Assembly: GCA_027488165.1 (NCBI GenBank)
Contig: JAIYCF010000136.1
Span: 1 to 32,195 of the forward strand
Origin: Streptomycetaceae bacterium
GTDB lineage: Bacteria > Actinomycetota > Actinomycetes > Nanopelagicales > Nanopelagicaceae
Length of the DNA: 32,195 nucleotides
Direction of reading: 5' to 3'
Positions 19,384-30,849 of the stretch are shown here, in pieces (the first letter of the stretch is position 1; every line of letters starts with the position of its first letter). The translations under genes were made by a program, and so were the position numbers. The notes below the pieces were generated by a model. That model was not told where the DNA came from and made no database searches. It saw only the letters and a program-made list of their open reading frames with translations.

Positions 19384-20241
19384 TTACTCGAACTGACCGG
19401 CGAATCCAAATGCCTTGGCAGTTGCGATTTGACCATCTGAGTACATTGATGAAACTCGGAATGATGTTGAACTATCAGTTGAAGCCTTTGTGAATTCAAT
19501 TGAGAGTTGATCTGCTGGAAGAACACCGGCTTCTCTCCACTCGCCCATACCTGAGCGAACTTCAAACTTATAACCAGTTAGACCAGCAGTTGCAGCTGGC
19601 GCCTTCCATGTAATAACCATTACTGACTTAGATGAATCTTTCCAGTTTCCGATAAAGCGACCTGGCGCTGCAACTGCAGCAACTGCTTCACCTGTTGCAG
19701 CTGGCTCAGTTGCCTCTGGAGTTGCTTCCTCTGACATCTCTGGCGCTGCTGATTCAGTTGCTGTCGCTGATGCTGATGCAACTGGCGCAACGTCATCGCC
19801 ATCTGATGCAGGACGTGAGATAACAACGATTGCAAGAAGCGCGATACCGATGATTGCTGCGATCAATACACGAGGTGATGTTGATTGCTTTGGCGCTGCA
19901 CTTGGCTTAGCCGCTGGCGCAACCTTTGGTGCAGGAGTTGTTGAAACGCTTACTGAAGCAGGGCGCTTAACTCCACCAACTGGTACTGGTGGGACTACAA
20001 AGTTATTAGCTGATGCAGATTTCTTAACTGCACTCTTCTTACGCGCTGGTGCTTTCTTAGCGGCCTTCTTCACAACCTTCTTGGCTGCGGCCTTCTTCTT
20101 TGCAGGCGCTTTCTTAGCAGCCTTCTTCACAACCTTCTTGGCTGCGGCCTTCTTCTTAGCTGGAGCCTTCTTGGCAACCTTCTTCACAACTTTTTTCGCT
20201 GCGGCCTTCTTCTTAGCCGGTGCTTTCTTCTTAACTGCCAC
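19384..20241 (-). CDS. Single-pass membrane protein: H1-like KKAPAKKKAAAKKVVKKxA repeats, TM, acidic linker, FN3-like domain
   Basis: N-terminal Lys/Ala repeats; TM VLIAAIIGIALLAIVVI; C-terminal GRFIGNWKDSSKSVMVITWKAPAATAGLTGYKFEVRSG; GTG start with SD AGGAG. Confidence 0.8.
   Translation of the reverse strand: MAVKKKAPAKKKAAAKKVVKKVAKKAPAKKKAAAKKVVKKAAKKAPAKKKAAAKKVVKKAAKKAPARKKSAVKKSASANNFVVPPVPVGGVKRPASVSVSTTPAPKVAPAAKPSAAPKQSTSPRVLIAAIIGIALLAIVVISRPASDGDDVAPVASASATATESAAPEMSEEATPEATEPAATGEAVAAVAAPGRFIGNWKDSSKSVMVITWKAPAATAGLTGYKFEVRSGMGEWREAGVLPADQLSIEFTKASTDSSTSFRVSSMYSDGQIATAKAFGFAGQFE
20040..20240. repeat. 57-bp coding tandem repeat, about 3.5 copies
   Basis: gctttcttagcggccttcttcacaaccttcttggctgcggccttcttctttgcaggc repeated with a 57-bp period. 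Confidence 0.85.
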
Positions 20242-20302
20242 GATGTGACTCCTTTGAAAATTGGAAACGATCAGGGTTTGAACTAACTCGTATAGGCCAA
20301 GT

Positions 20303-20935
20303 TTAGCCTAGGGAGTTGAGCAAATTGATGACATGGGGTGCTATAGCGCGGAGTGATTTTCCGCGATGGCTTATCGCATCCTTCTCCTCCGCGCTCATTT
20401 GTGCGCTAGATATTGAGTAACCATCAGGACGGAAAATTGGATCGTAGCCAAATCCCTGATCCCCAATCGGCTCACGCAGTATCCAACCTTCGAACTTTCC
20501 TTCTTCAACGTGGGTGCGGCCATCGGGCAAAGCCAGTGCCGCAACGCAAGTGAAGTGTGCGCTGCGCTTCTCATCTGGAACATCTGCAAGTGAGGTCAAA
20601 ACTTTTGCAATGTTTGCTTTGTCATCACCATGGCTTCCCGCCCAGCGCGCAGAGAATACTCCAGGATCACCATTTAAATAATCAACGCAAAGTCCGCTGT
20701 CGTCTGCAATCGCCGGAATTCCTGATGCTTCACACATCTCACGCGCCTTTAACAAAGCATTCTCTTCAAAAGTTGAACCGGTTTCATCAACATCATGGAG
20801 GTTAGGAAATTGATCAAGGCCTACTAATTCAATCTGCCCTGCAGCAATGTCTTCCAAGATTCGACGAAACTCTTCGATCTTGCCTTTATTGCGCGTTGCG
20901 AGAAGTAATTTATGAGGAGTTTGTGTTGAACTCAC
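20303..20935 (-). CDS. rdgB: XTP/dITP diphosphatase (Ham1/RdgB)
   Basis: [50 protein letters not shown]. Confidence 0.95.
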   Translation of the reverse strand: MSSTQTPHKLLLATRNKGKIEEFRRILEDIAAGQIELVGLDQFPNLHDVDETGSTFEENALLKAREMCEASGIPAIADDSGLCVDYLNGDPGVFSARWAGSHGDDKANIAKVLTSLADVPDEKRSAHFTCVAALALPDGRTHVEEGKFEGWILREPIGDQGFGYDPIFRPDGYSISSAQMSAEEKDAISHRGKSLRAIAPHVINLLNSLG

Positions 20936-21657
20936 TTGGCTAGTGCGGCCTTTTGAATTTCGCCGAGTTCTACACAGCCAGCGACTGCGAGATCAAGAAG
21001 TGAATCAAGTAAGTTGCGATCAAATGGCACGCCTTCGGCAGTTCCTTGAACTTCGATAAAGCGCCCATCGCCACTGCAGACAACGTTCATATCGGTATCG
21101 GCGCGCACATCTTCTTCGTAGCAAAGATCGAGCATTGGAACACCATCAATGATTCCAACAGAGACTGCGGCAACGGAATCACTTAACGGCTTTGAATCTG
21201 CCTTGATATGGCCTTGTGACTTCGCCCAAGAAATTGCATCAGCGAGAGCAACATAAGCACCTGTAATTGCCGCAGTGCGTGTTCCGCCATCTGCCTGCAA
21301 GACATCGCAGTCAATAACAATTGTGTTTTCGCCAAGTTCCTTCATATCCACAATCGCACGAAGTGAACGACCGACTAGGCGCGAGATTTCTTGAGTGCGT
21401 CCGCCGAGCTTTCCCTTAACGCTTTCACGATCAGAACGGGTGTGAGTTGCACGTGGCAACATTGCATATTCCGAAGTTACCCAACCTTTTCCAGAATCTT
21501 TTAACCAACGTGGAACACCTGGCGTAAATGATGCAACGCAGAGAACACGAGTCTTTCCGAATTCAACCAAGACTGAGCCTTCAGCATGGTCTAACCATTT
21601 GCGCGTTACTTTAACTTCGCGCAGCTGGCTATTTGTTCTTCCGTCGTTGCGTGCCAT
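20932..21657 (-). CDS. rph: Ribonuclease PH
   Basis: [40 protein letters not shown]. Confidence 0.96.
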   Translation of the reverse strand: MARNDGRTNSQLREVKVTRKWLDHAEGSVLVEFGKTRVLCVASFTPGVPRWLKDSGKGWVTSEYAMLPRATHTRSDRESVKGKLGGRTQEISRLVGRSLRAIVDMKELGENTIVIDCDVLQADGGTRTAAITGAYVALADAISWAKSQGHIKADSKPLSDSVAAVSVGIIDGVPMLDLCYEEDVRADTDMNVVCSGDGRFIEVQGTAEGVPFDRNLLDSLLDLAVAGCVELGEIQKAALAK

Positions 21658-21682
21658 TGGCTTCCATTCTATTTATTCGGTT

Positions 21683-22486
21683 TTATCGGAGGTGATCTAT
21701 GTGTTGCACGGTACCCACTTCAGGTCCCAAGAATCGACGTGCCAAAACTTCGAATGCTGCCGAATCTCCGGTAGCTAAGAAGCGATGCGTTGCAGGGGTA
21801 GAAGATGGAGCGCGCAGCAGTGAATTTTCTACAAGTGTTCGGTAAAGATCTTTTGCAGTCTCTTCTGCGCTAGATACGAGTGAGACGTTATTGCCCATTA
21901 CATAGGAAATTACGCCTGTTAAAAGTGGGTAGTGGGTGCAACCTAATACCAAGGTATCTACATCAGCATCCATGACTGGCTTTAGGTATTCACGTGCGAC
22001 CTTAGTAATTGCCTCTCCTGATGTTTCACCGCGCTCAACAAATTCCACAAATAACGGGCAGGCGATCGAAGTAATTTCTAATTGTGGTGCCGCAGCAAAT
22101 GCATCTAAGTAAGCTTTCGAATCAATGGTTGCGCGTGTACCAATTACACCGATACGACCAGTGCGAGTAGCCGCAACTGCGCGACGAACTGCAGGTTGAA
22201 TCACTTCAATTACTGGAATGGAGTAACGCTCGCGGGCATCGCGCAACATCGCAGCACTTGCAGTGTTACAGGCGATTACCAAAGCTTTCACGCCTTGCTC
22301 AACTAGATAGTCGAGAGTTTCGAGTGCGAAGGTGCGAACTTCAGCAAGTGGTCTTGGACCATAAGGACCGCGCGCGGTATCGCCTACATAGAGCGTAGAT
22401 TCATTTGGAAGTTGGTCGAGAATTGCACGTGCGACGGTTAAACCGCCGACTCCTGAATCGAATATTCCGATTGGTGCATCGCTCAC
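21683..22486 (-). CDS. murI: Glutamate racemase
   Basis: [38 protein letters not shown] start. Confidence 0.96.
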   Translation of the reverse strand: MSDAPIGIFDSGVGGLTVARAILDQLPNESTLYVGDTARGPYGPRPLAEVRTFALETLDYLVEQGVKALVIACNTASAAMLRDARERYSIPVIEVIQPAVRRAVAATRTGRIGVIGTRATIDSKAYLDAFAAAPQLEITSIACPLFVEFVERGETSGEAITKVAREYLKPVMDADVDTLVLGCTHYPLLTGVISYVMGNNVSLVSSAEETAKDLYRTLVENSLLRAPSSTPATHRFLATGDSAAFEVLARRFLGPEVGTVQHIDHLR

Positions 22487-22510
22487 AGGGCAAGACTACC
22501 GCCTCACACC

Positions 22511-23736
<1,226 letters not shown>

Positions 23737-23761
23737 GACCTTATTATGGCCAAGATTGGGG

Positions 23762-24178
23762 CTAATCGGTAATTGAAACTTCTTCCTCGGTGACGACTCC
23801 ATCGATTATTCGGAAAGAGCGGAATTCAATTGCAGGTGCAATCTCTTTGCGGCTAGAGACCAAGACATAGTGCGCACCTGGTTCGCCGGCATATGCGATA
23901 TCCGTGCGGGATGGAAAGGCTTCGGTCTCAGTGTGCGAGTGATAGATAACAACAATTTCCTCATCGTTATCGTCTACTTCGCGATAGAGCGCCAATAAAT
24001 CTTTTGGATCAAATTCATAGAAAGTCGGCGAGTGAGCCGCATTTATCATCGGCTTTAAGCGCACCGGGGTGTTCTTACCTACTGGACCAAGAATTACGCC
24101 ACAGCATTCATCTGGATACTCAGCACGCGATTGCTCAACAATTGCATCGACGAAAGCTCTAGAAATAGTTAGTGACAT
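23762..24178 (-). CDS. mec: JAMM/M67 metallopeptidase Mec+ (CysO-cysteine hydrolase)
   Basis: JAMM motif VIYHSHTETEAFPSRTD; ECCGVILG. Confidence 0.88.
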   Translation of the reverse strand: MSLTISRAFVDAIVEQSRAEYPDECCGVILGPVGKNTPVRLKPMINAAHSPTFYEFDPKDLLALYREVDDNDEEIVVIYHSHTETEAFPSRTDIAYAGEPGAHYVLVSSRKEIAPAIEFRSFRIIDGVVTEEEVSITD

Positions 24179-24190
24179 AAGAGTCGTATC

Positions 24191-24745
24191 CTAACTCTCA
24201 TCCATAAGCGCTGCTAACAAACCTTCTTGCAACCAACCGAGCCATCCGTAAACGATGTACACGCCACGCAGCGGATCATCAGGAGCTAAAAGTTCTAATT
24301 CATCGCTGGTTCGTTCTTGAACATTTAAACGAACACCGAGCGCTAAGCGAATATCGTTAACTGCGCCAAGCCAAGCGTTGGCGCTATCGTGATCAAGATC
24401 AACTGTTCCATCTTTTGCGCTCTTTAAATACATTCGCATCGCCATGGCATGGGCTTGCTTCTTATTGCGAAGCGTTGATTCGGTATATCTACGAAACTCT
24501 GCCGAATCTACTTGATCTTGATAAGCATTGGGCAAGAGGCGATGCAGTACTTCATCTTCGGGTGGTGCATCATGTGTTGTTATTCCAACCATGGCGGCAA
24601 GTGGATCTTCGTGTCCATGGTCTACGCGTTCGGCAAGTAGTTCAATGATTTGTTCAGCCAAGTTAATTAAAATTTCGCGTTCATTTTCAGCAAATTGAGC
24701 AACATATGAATTACTTCCGTGGCGTTTAAATCCTTCAGATGTCAT
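24191..24745 (-). CDS. DUF2017-family protein
   Basis: Position directly after clpS (ATGA overlap) as in other actinobacteria; all-helical sequence. Confidence 0.75.
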   Translation of the reverse strand: MTSEGFKRHGSNSYVAQFAENEREILINLAEQIIELLAERVDHGHEDPLAAMVGITTHDAPPEDEVLHRLLPNAYQDQVDSAEFRRYTESTLRNKKQAHAMAMRMYLKSAKDGTVDLDHDSANAWLGAVNDIRLALGVRLNVQERTSDELELLAPDDPLRGVYIVYGWLGWLQEGLLAALMDES

Positions 24746-25038
24746 AGCGCTTGGTCTCCGCGTTGCAAAGTTGCCCAGAGGCCGTATTCGTGAAGGCGAG
24801 CCACATCATGTTCCATCTCTTCGCGACTTCCTGTTGAAACAATCGCTTTACCTTCGGTGTGAATTTTCATCATTAACTCGTGGGCTTTCTCTTTCGAGAA
24901 ACCAAAGAGCTCCATCAAAACATAAGTTACATAGGTCATTAGGTTTACTGGATCATCCCAAACGATGGTGACCCAGGGAGTATCGCCAGAGAAGATTGCG
25001 CGAATCTGCTCTTCGATTTGAGTATCAGTCTTAACCAT
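24742..25038 (-). CDS. clpS: ATP-dependent Clp protease adaptor ClpS
   Basis: [47 protein letters not shown]; start MVKTDTQ overlapping the GH18 stop. Confidence 0.93.
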   Translation of the reverse strand: MVKTDTQIEEQIRAIFSGDTPWVTIVWDDPVNLMTYVTYVLMELFGFSKEKAHELMMKIHTEGKAIVSTGSREEMEHDVARLHEYGLWATLQRGDQAL

Positions 25039-26807
25039 CACCGGATAATGATAGAGAACTCTGGAGCAGCTACCTGACGCCAAAGTTGATCGCCTTCGAC
25101 AATTATTTGATAACGCGCTACCTGTCGCGGCTCTTTCTCTATAGCAAAGGCGAAGACGCCTTGCTCATTGGTGGTTGCGACCGCAACCTTCTTCCAAGTA
25201 CCCGCGCTAAATTTCATTAGCGAAAGTTGAGCGCCAGCACTTCGTGGACGAACTACTCCGTCGATTGCAAAAGAAGAATTCGCTTTTACCGTTCCTGGTG
25301 CCGAAATAGAAATTGTGCGATCGATCAAGATTGAGATTTCATTACTCAAAGATTCAGCGCGCTCCCATGTGCCATCAGTTGCAATACGGATAGCGGTTGC
25401 TTTGCCTAAGAGAATTGGCGTTGTAAATCTTCCGTCGACTCCCGTGGCTGCTGTTCCAAGTATGCGCCAAGTGGCATCGTTCGCACTCTTGCCTTCAATT
25501 CTTAATGGAAGGTTTGCAGCAGGTGATTTATCCTCTAAGTTCAATTGCGCAGAAATCGAAACTGAATTTCCATAAAGCGCCGAGGTCTTATCAACGTTCA
25601 GTGCGCTCACAACTTTTACTGGTGCAATACCTAGTGCAGTCTGGCGAATGGCTTCCATGGCAAGCGGCTCTTCCATGCCCAAAGTCCAAGCAGTTACGCC
25701 GCCTAATTTATATTTGGCTACGAGTTCGCTTCGCAACTTATAACTCTGTGCGTTCTGGTACCAAGCGGTACGAGTTGCATTACACATAGTGGAGCGACCG
25801 TCTGCAGTAGTTCCTTCATATGACTTTGTATATGTAAATGTTGCTTCGCCAAATTTGGTGTCAAATACCGGCGTTACTTTGTAACTTGCGGCAAGCGCTG
25901 CGGCATCACGCATTACAAAAGTTGCAGCCTTTGCGCCAACTTTGATCGCACTCGCAAAAGGTGCAGGACATACGCCTTCAACCTTAGTTACCCAGTCACG
26001 ACCATAACCAGCAAGTCCGAGATAAACCTTTGAAGCCGGCATGATTGAAGCGGCATAAGCAACCGTTTTCTCTGTCCAAGCAAGTGGTCCGATTGGACCA
26101 ACTTTAGAAACTGAATAGTCGTAAGTCATGATTCTTAAGCGATCAATGTATGGAGCGATCTGCGGCCAGGCATAGACCGTGTAACCCTTCTGTCGTTCGG
26201 CAGGGTTGAAGTTGTACGGTGTTGAAACAGATAGCAATTTATTATCCGCGCGCAGCATCGCAGAGAGTTCTTTAACTAAAGCAACCCAACCTGGTGCAGT
26301 TTTTGCCCACGTCGAATTTCCATCAACAAATGCAAAACCCTCAAAATCTAAATCGATACCGTCAAAGTTGTTGACCATTACATAGCTATGCAGAGTCTTG
26401 GCAACCTGGGTTCTGCTCGTTGGATTGGCGAGCAAGTTTGATAGAACTAACTTATCTGTGCCATCGGTAATTGTTGGAATAATCTGAAAGCCAGCTGCCC
26501 GCATCGCCGCAAGTGGAGTTGCAATTGGAATACTTGGATTTCCTCTTACATATAAATCACTGACAAAGGCTTCTTTGGTTTTGCCATTAAATTTCAAGGT
26601 GTACCAAAATGGCATTACCTCTTTAATTAAATCGGCGTTATTTAGCGCCGCAGGAAGAGAAGTCTTCATGGAGTAGTAAGGAATCCACCCCGTCAATATC
26701 TTGCGAGGTTGGTTAGCGCTATGCGCTTGCGGTGAAAAAACAACGCTTAGAGCGAATACAACGGCTAATAATTTACTTGTCAGATGATTTGCGCGGGAGG
26801 CCGTCAT
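25038..26807 (-). CDS. Secreted glycoside hydrolase family 18 protein with C-terminal Ig-like region(s)
   Basis: Signal peptide; catalytic motif [11 protein letters not shown] (DxxDxDxE); [19 protein letters not shown]. Confidence 0.88.
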   Translation of the reverse strand: MTASRANHLTSKLLAVVFALSVVFSPQAHSANQPRKILTGWIPYYSMKTSLPAALNNADLIKEVMPFWYTLKFNGKTKEAFVSDLYVRGNPSIPIATPLAAMRAAGFQIIPTITDGTDKLVLSNLLANPTSRTQVAKTLHSYVMVNNFDGIDLDFEGFAFVDGNSTWAKTAPGWVALVKELSAMLRADNKLLSVSTPYNFNPAERQKGYTVYAWPQIAPYIDRLRIMTYDYSVSKVGPIGPLAWTEKTVAYAASIMPASKVYLGLAGYGRDWVTKVEGVCPAPFASAIKVGAKAATFVMRDAAALAASYKVTPVFDTKFGEATFTYTKSYEGTTADGRSTMCNATRTAWYQNAQSYKLRSELVAKYKLGGVTAWTLGMEEPLAMEAIRQTALGIAPVKVVSALNVDKTSALYGNSVSISAQLNLEDKSPAANLPLRIEGKSANDATWRILGTAATGVDGRFTTPILLGKATAIRIATDGTWERAESLSNEISILIDRTISISAPGTVKANSSFAIDGVVRPRSAGAQLSLMKFSAGTWKKVAVATTNEQGVFAFAIEKEPRQVARYQIIVEGDQLWRQVAAPEFSIIIR

Positions 26808-27042
26808 AGATTTCTTTACAGACTGGACAGACTGGATATTTTTCAGGATCGCGCGATGGGATCCATTTCTTGCCGCAAAGCGCTCGTACTGCTTTACCGG
26901 TGACCGCAGATTCGACGATCTTTTCCTTCTTTACATAGTGCGCAAATCGATCGTGGCCCCCATCATCTTCTTGGAGATCGGGACGGGTAAGTAGATCAGT
27001 ATCGCCCTCTAATTCAGGAGAGTTCTTACGGAAAATACCCAT
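26773..27042 (-). CDS. DUF3039-family small zinc-ribbon-like protein
   Basis: [51 protein letters not shown]. Confidence 0.85.
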   Translation of the reverse strand: MGIFRKNSPELEGDTDLLTRPDLQEDDGGHDRFAHYVKKEKIVESAVTGKAVRALCGKKWIPSRDPEKYPVCPVCKEIYDGLPRKSSDK

Positions 27043-27078
27043 GTCCGAAAGGATAGTGGCAGCAGGTAGAATTTGAAG

Positions 27079-28017
27079 ATGAAGGACTTGCTGCGCACGG
27101 CTGATTTATCGCGAGCCGATGTTGATTTGCTGCTTAACACTGCAGCCGAATTCGCCAAGAACCCACTTCGTTCTCAGGATTGTCTAAAGAACAAATCCGT
27201 TGCGATTTATATGACAAAGCCTTCAACTCGTACCCGTCTTTCATCTGAAACTGCAGTTGCCCACCTTGGCGGTACTCCAATATTTATTCGCGGAGATGAA
27301 CTGCAATTAGGACGTGGCGAAACTATCGCCGATACCGCAAAAATCATTAGCGGATATTGCGACGCTTTGATTATCAGAACCTTCGATCAATCTGATGTCG
27401 ATGAACTTGGAGCAAACGCTTCAATACCTGTAATCAACGCTTTAACTGATGACGATCATCCAACTCAGTTACTTGCCGACTGGTTAACAATCCGCGAGAC
27501 ATTTGGCAGAGATATAAAGGGAAGAAAATTTGTTTACCTTGGCGATGGAAACAATATGTCCCATGCTTGGTTAACCATGGGCGCAATTATGGGCGCACAT
27601 GTTGTTGCGGCAACTCCCGATGGGAAATGGGCACCAAGTGCTGATGTAGTTGCGCAAGCAAAAAAGATTGCCGAAAAAACTGGCGCAAAGATTGAAGTAA
27701 CCAACGATCCTGAATCAGCATCACAAGGCGCAAGCGTTCTATATACCGATGTTTGGATGTCGATGGGAGATCCCGAGGCAGAGCGCGCAGAGAAAATGAA
27801 AGTGTTAGCACCATTTGCTGTAACAGATAAGTTGATGGCGTTAACTGAACAGGATTCAATCTTCATGCACTGCTTGCCAGCACACCGTGGTGAAGAGGTT
27901 GCAGCTTCTGTGATCGATGGGCCAAAGTCGGTCATTTGGCGCGAGGCCTATCACCGCCGCACAACAATTCAAGCCTTGCTCTATCACCTCACCCGCGGAG
28001 AACTCGCAGGTAATTAG
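27079..28017 (+). CDS. argF: Ornithine carbamoyltransferase
   Basis: KPSTRTRLSSE, LGRGETIADTAKI, HPTQLLAD, HCLPAHRGEEV; ATG preceded by TAGAAT-N6. Confidence 0.92.
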   Translation: MKDLLRTADLSRADVDLLLNTAAEFAKNPLRSQDCLKNKSVAIYMTKPSTRTRLSSETAVAHLGGTPIFIRGDELQLGRGETIADTAKIISGYCDALIIRTFDQSDVDELGANASIPVINALTDDDHPTQLLADWLTIRETFGRDIKGRKFVYLGDGNNMSHAWLTMGAIMGAHVVAATPDGKWAPSADVVAQAKKIAEKTGAKIEVTNDPESASQGASVLYTDVWMSMGDPEAERAEKMKVLAPFAVTDKLMALTEQDSIFMHCLPAHRGEEVAASVIDGPKSVIWREAYHRRTTIQALLYHLTRGELAGN

Positions 28018-28038
28018 ATCAGCAAGTATGGTTTGTCC

Positions 28039-29175
28039 ATGCGTGTAGCCGTCCCATTAGAAGTTAAAGCAGGAGAAAAGCGCGTAGCGCTAGTTCCTGA
28101 CATCATCAATAAGTTAACTCGCCTTGGATATGAAGTCGTTATCCAATCAGGTGCTGGCGATAACTCACAGGGAACTGATGCTGCTTACGCTGCAGCAGGT
28201 GCATCTGTAGTTAAGGGCGATGTTCTTGCCGGAGCAGATGTTGTTCTCTCTGTTCAGCCGCTAACACCAGCTCAGATGGCAACGCTAAAGAGTGGTGCAA
28301 TCACCATTTCATTCCTATCTACTGTTACAGCTGTAGATTCAATTGACGCCGCTATCAAAGCAGGCGTCACCGCATTTTCTCTTGAGTTAGTGCCTCGTAT
28401 CTCACGCGCTCAATCAATGGATGCTCTTACATCTCAAGCTTTGTGCGCTGGATATCGCGCTGTACTTGTCGGCGCTGAAATGTCTCCACGATTCTTCCCG
28501 CTCTTAATGACTGCAGCCGGAACAGTTACACCGGCTCAGGTATTAGTGCTCGGTGCAGGCGTTGCAGGCTTGCAAGCGATTGCAACTGCTCGTCGTCTAG
28601 GCGCAGTTGTTTCTGCATATGATGTTCGCCCATCTTCTGCAGATGAAGTTAAATCAATGGGTGCCACATTTATCCAACTCGAATTGGAATCTCTTGAAGG
28701 AGCCGGCGGTTATGCGCGCGAGATGACTGAAGAACGCGCTGCAAAACAACGTGAACTTCTAACTCCTTACATCGCAAAATCACATGTGGTTATTACAACC
28801 GCTGCTGTACCGGGTCGCACTGCTCCTCGTTTGATGACACAAGCGATGATCGATGCGATGGAACCTGGCACAGTAATTGTTGATTTAGCTGCTGAGACAG
28901 GCGGAAACGTTGAAGGTTCAAAGCCTGGTGAAGTAGTTGTTACAGCTGGTGGAGTTCGTATTTGGGGCGGTAAAGATGTTCCAAGCCAACTGCCATTCCA
29001 CGCATCAAGTTTGTATTCACGAAATGTCGTTAACTTGTTGACTTTGATGACAACTGGAACAAAAGATGGCGCACCAGTTGCGCTAAATCTCGACTTTGCA
29101 GATGAAATCATCAATGCATCGGCGGTTACTCATGGTGGCCAGCGACGCGACCCAAGTGCAGGAGGAGCCAAGTAA
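28039..29175 (+). CDS. pntAA: NAD(P) transhydrogenase subunit alpha 1
   Basis: VPLEVKAGEKRVALVPDIINKLTRLGYEVVIQSGAG; VLVLGAGVAGLQAIATARRLGAVV. Confidence 0.95.
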   Translation: MRVAVPLEVKAGEKRVALVPDIINKLTRLGYEVVIQSGAGDNSQGTDAAYAAAGASVVKGDVLAGADVVLSVQPLTPAQMATLKSGAITISFLSTVTAVDSIDAAIKAGVTAFSLELVPRISRAQSMDALTSQALCAGYRAVLVGAEMSPRFFPLLMTAAGTVTPAQVLVLGAGVAGLQAIATARRLGAVVSAYDVRPSSADEVKSMGATFIQLELESLEGAGGYAREMTEERAAKQRELLTPYIAKSHVVITTAAVPGRTAPRLMTQAMIDAMEPGTVIVDLAAETGGNVEGSKPGEVVVTAGGVRIWGGKDVPSQLPFHASSLYSRNVVNLLTLMTTGTKDGAPVALNLDFADEIINASAVTHGGQRRDPSAGGAK

Positions 29176-29468
29176 TGGATGCAATGGCGATCGTCTCAAT
29201 CTTCGTACTCGCAGTATTTGTGGGTTTTGAAGTTGTCTCAAAGGTTTCCTCAACTCTGCACACACCTCTTATGTCAGGTGCCAACGCTATTCACGGCGTT
29301 ATTTTGGTCGGTGCGATTATCGTCGCCGATCACAGCGAAACTACGCTCGAACTATCTCTTTCTGTTGCCGCAATAATACTGGCAACTATCAACATGATCG
29401 GCGGCTTTGTCGTTACAGATCGCATGCTCGAAATGTTTAAAGGAAATAAGAAGGGAGCAGATAAATGA
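29175..29468 (+). CDS. pntAB: NAD(P) transhydrogenase subunit alpha 2 (membrane part)
   Basis: TPLMSGANAIHGVILVGAI; NMIGGFVVTDRML. Confidence 0.95.
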   Translation: MDAMAIVSIFVLAVFVGFEVVSKVSSTLHTPLMSGANAIHGVILVGAIIVADHSETTLELSLSVAAIILATINMIGGFVVTDRMLEMFKGNKKGADK

Positions 29469-30841
29469 ACCGCACTATGTATGACTTAATCGGTCTTGCA
29501 GCCGGCGTCTGCTTCATCCTTGCTCTCAAAGGTTTATCTCACCCAAAGACCGCTCGTCGCGGAAATCTAATCGGTGCACTCGGTGCAACGATTGCAACCT
29601 TGGTTGTCTTTGCCTATAACGCGCCACTAAACAACCTTGGTTGGATCGTCGGCGCAATCGCAGTTGGTTCGCTGATTGGTGTGCCAGCAGCGCGCAGAGT
29701 TCAGATGACTCAGATGCCACAGCTTGTTGCGCTATTTAATGGCGTTGGTGGCGGTGCTGCAGCGCTGGTTGCAATTGTGGAATATCTTGCACTTGGCGAT
29801 GGTGCTTCAACTGCAGTCGTAATCTTTACCGTCTTCACTGTAGTTGTTGGTTGCGTCTCGTTCAGCGGTTCGATTATTACCTTCTTGAAACTTCAAGAGT
29901 TGATGACAACTCGTCCAGTTGTTTTCCCTGGTGGACGCTTTGTAATTGCCGCTACTTTGGCTGCGGTTCTAGGCGTTTCTGGTTGGGTTGTTGTTGCTCT
30001 TGGCACTACCCCGCTATTAATTCTGGCAGCGCTTTCGCTGCTATTCGGTGTTCTCTTCGTACTTCCAGTTGGTGGCGCAGATGTGCCGATCGTTATCTCA
30101 TTGCTTAACGCGTTTACCGGTCTAACAGTTGCGGCGAGCGGATACGTTCTTGATTCAACTCTTCTGATCATCGCCGGAACTTTGGTTGGTGCATCCGGAA
30201 CAATTCTTACCCGCTTGATGGCTGATGCGATGGGTCGCTCATTGTTTGGAACTTTGTTCGGTGCATTCACTGCAAAGCCACAAGATGCTGCAGCTGCTGG
30301 CGAAGAACGTCCAGTGCGTTCTGGTTCTCCAGATGACGTTGCCATTCTTCTTAACTATGCACGTCGCGTTGTGATAGTTCCTGGTTTCGGTTTAGCTGTT
30401 GCGCAAGCACAGCACACAGTGCGCGAACTCGCTGACTTGATGATCTCTAAGGGCATCGATGTTGCCTACGGAATCCACCCAGTTGCAGGTCGTATGCCAG
30501 GACATATGAACGTACTTCTCGCTGAAGCCAATGTTCCTTACGATCAATTAGCTGAAATGGATGAAGTTAACCCAACATTTGGTCAGACCGATGTGGCCAT
30601 TGTTATCGGTGCAAATGACGTGGTTAACCCTGCAGCGCAGACAACTCCAGGTTGCCCAATTTACGGAATGCCAATTTTGGAAGTTTCTAACTCTGCAAAT
30701 GTTATTTTCCTAAAGCGCTCAATGCGTCCGGGCTTTGCAGGTATTGAGAATGAACTTCTCTATGATCCAAAGACGATGTTGCTCTTTGGTGATGCCAAAG
30801 CTTCGCTAACTAAAGTTGTTAGCGCGCTCAAGGCTCTTTAA
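29465..30841 (+). CDS. pntB: NAD(P) transhydrogenase subunit beta
   Basis: YGIHPVAGRMPGHMNVLLAEANVPYDQLAEMDEVNPTF; VVIGANDVVNPAA. Confidence 0.96.
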   Translation: MNRTMYDLIGLAAGVCFILALKGLSHPKTARRGNLIGALGATIATLVVFAYNAPLNNLGWIVGAIAVGSLIGVPAARRVQMTQMPQLVALFNGVGGGAAALVAIVEYLALGDGASTAVVIFTVFTVVVGCVSFSGSIITFLKLQELMTTRPVVFPGGRFVIAATLAAVLGVSGWVVVALGTTPLLILAALSLLFGVLFVLPVGGADVPIVISLLNAFTGLTVAASGYVLDSTLLIIAGTLVGASGTILTRLMADAMGRSLFGTLFGAFTAKPQDAAAAGEERPVRSGSPDDVAILLNYARRVVIVPGFGLAVAQAQHTVRELADLMISKGIDVAYGIHPVAGRMPGHMNVLLAEANVPYDQLAEMDEVNPTFGQTDVAIVIGANDVVNPAAQTTPGCPIYGMPILEVSNSANVIFLKRSMRPGFAGIENELLYDPKTMLLFGDAKASLTKVVSALKAL

Positions 30842-30849
30842 TAAATTAA

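Noticed and set aside
19850-20248. 132-aa plus-strand hydrophobic ORF (FLAAFFTTFLAAAFF repeats)
   Set aside because: Exact antisense of the Lys/Ala 57-bp repeats; no independent start signal.
20293-20310. Inverted repeat TAGGC-N8-GCCTA at the rdgB 3' end
   Set aside because: Only a 5-bp stem with no T-tract; too weak to call a terminator.
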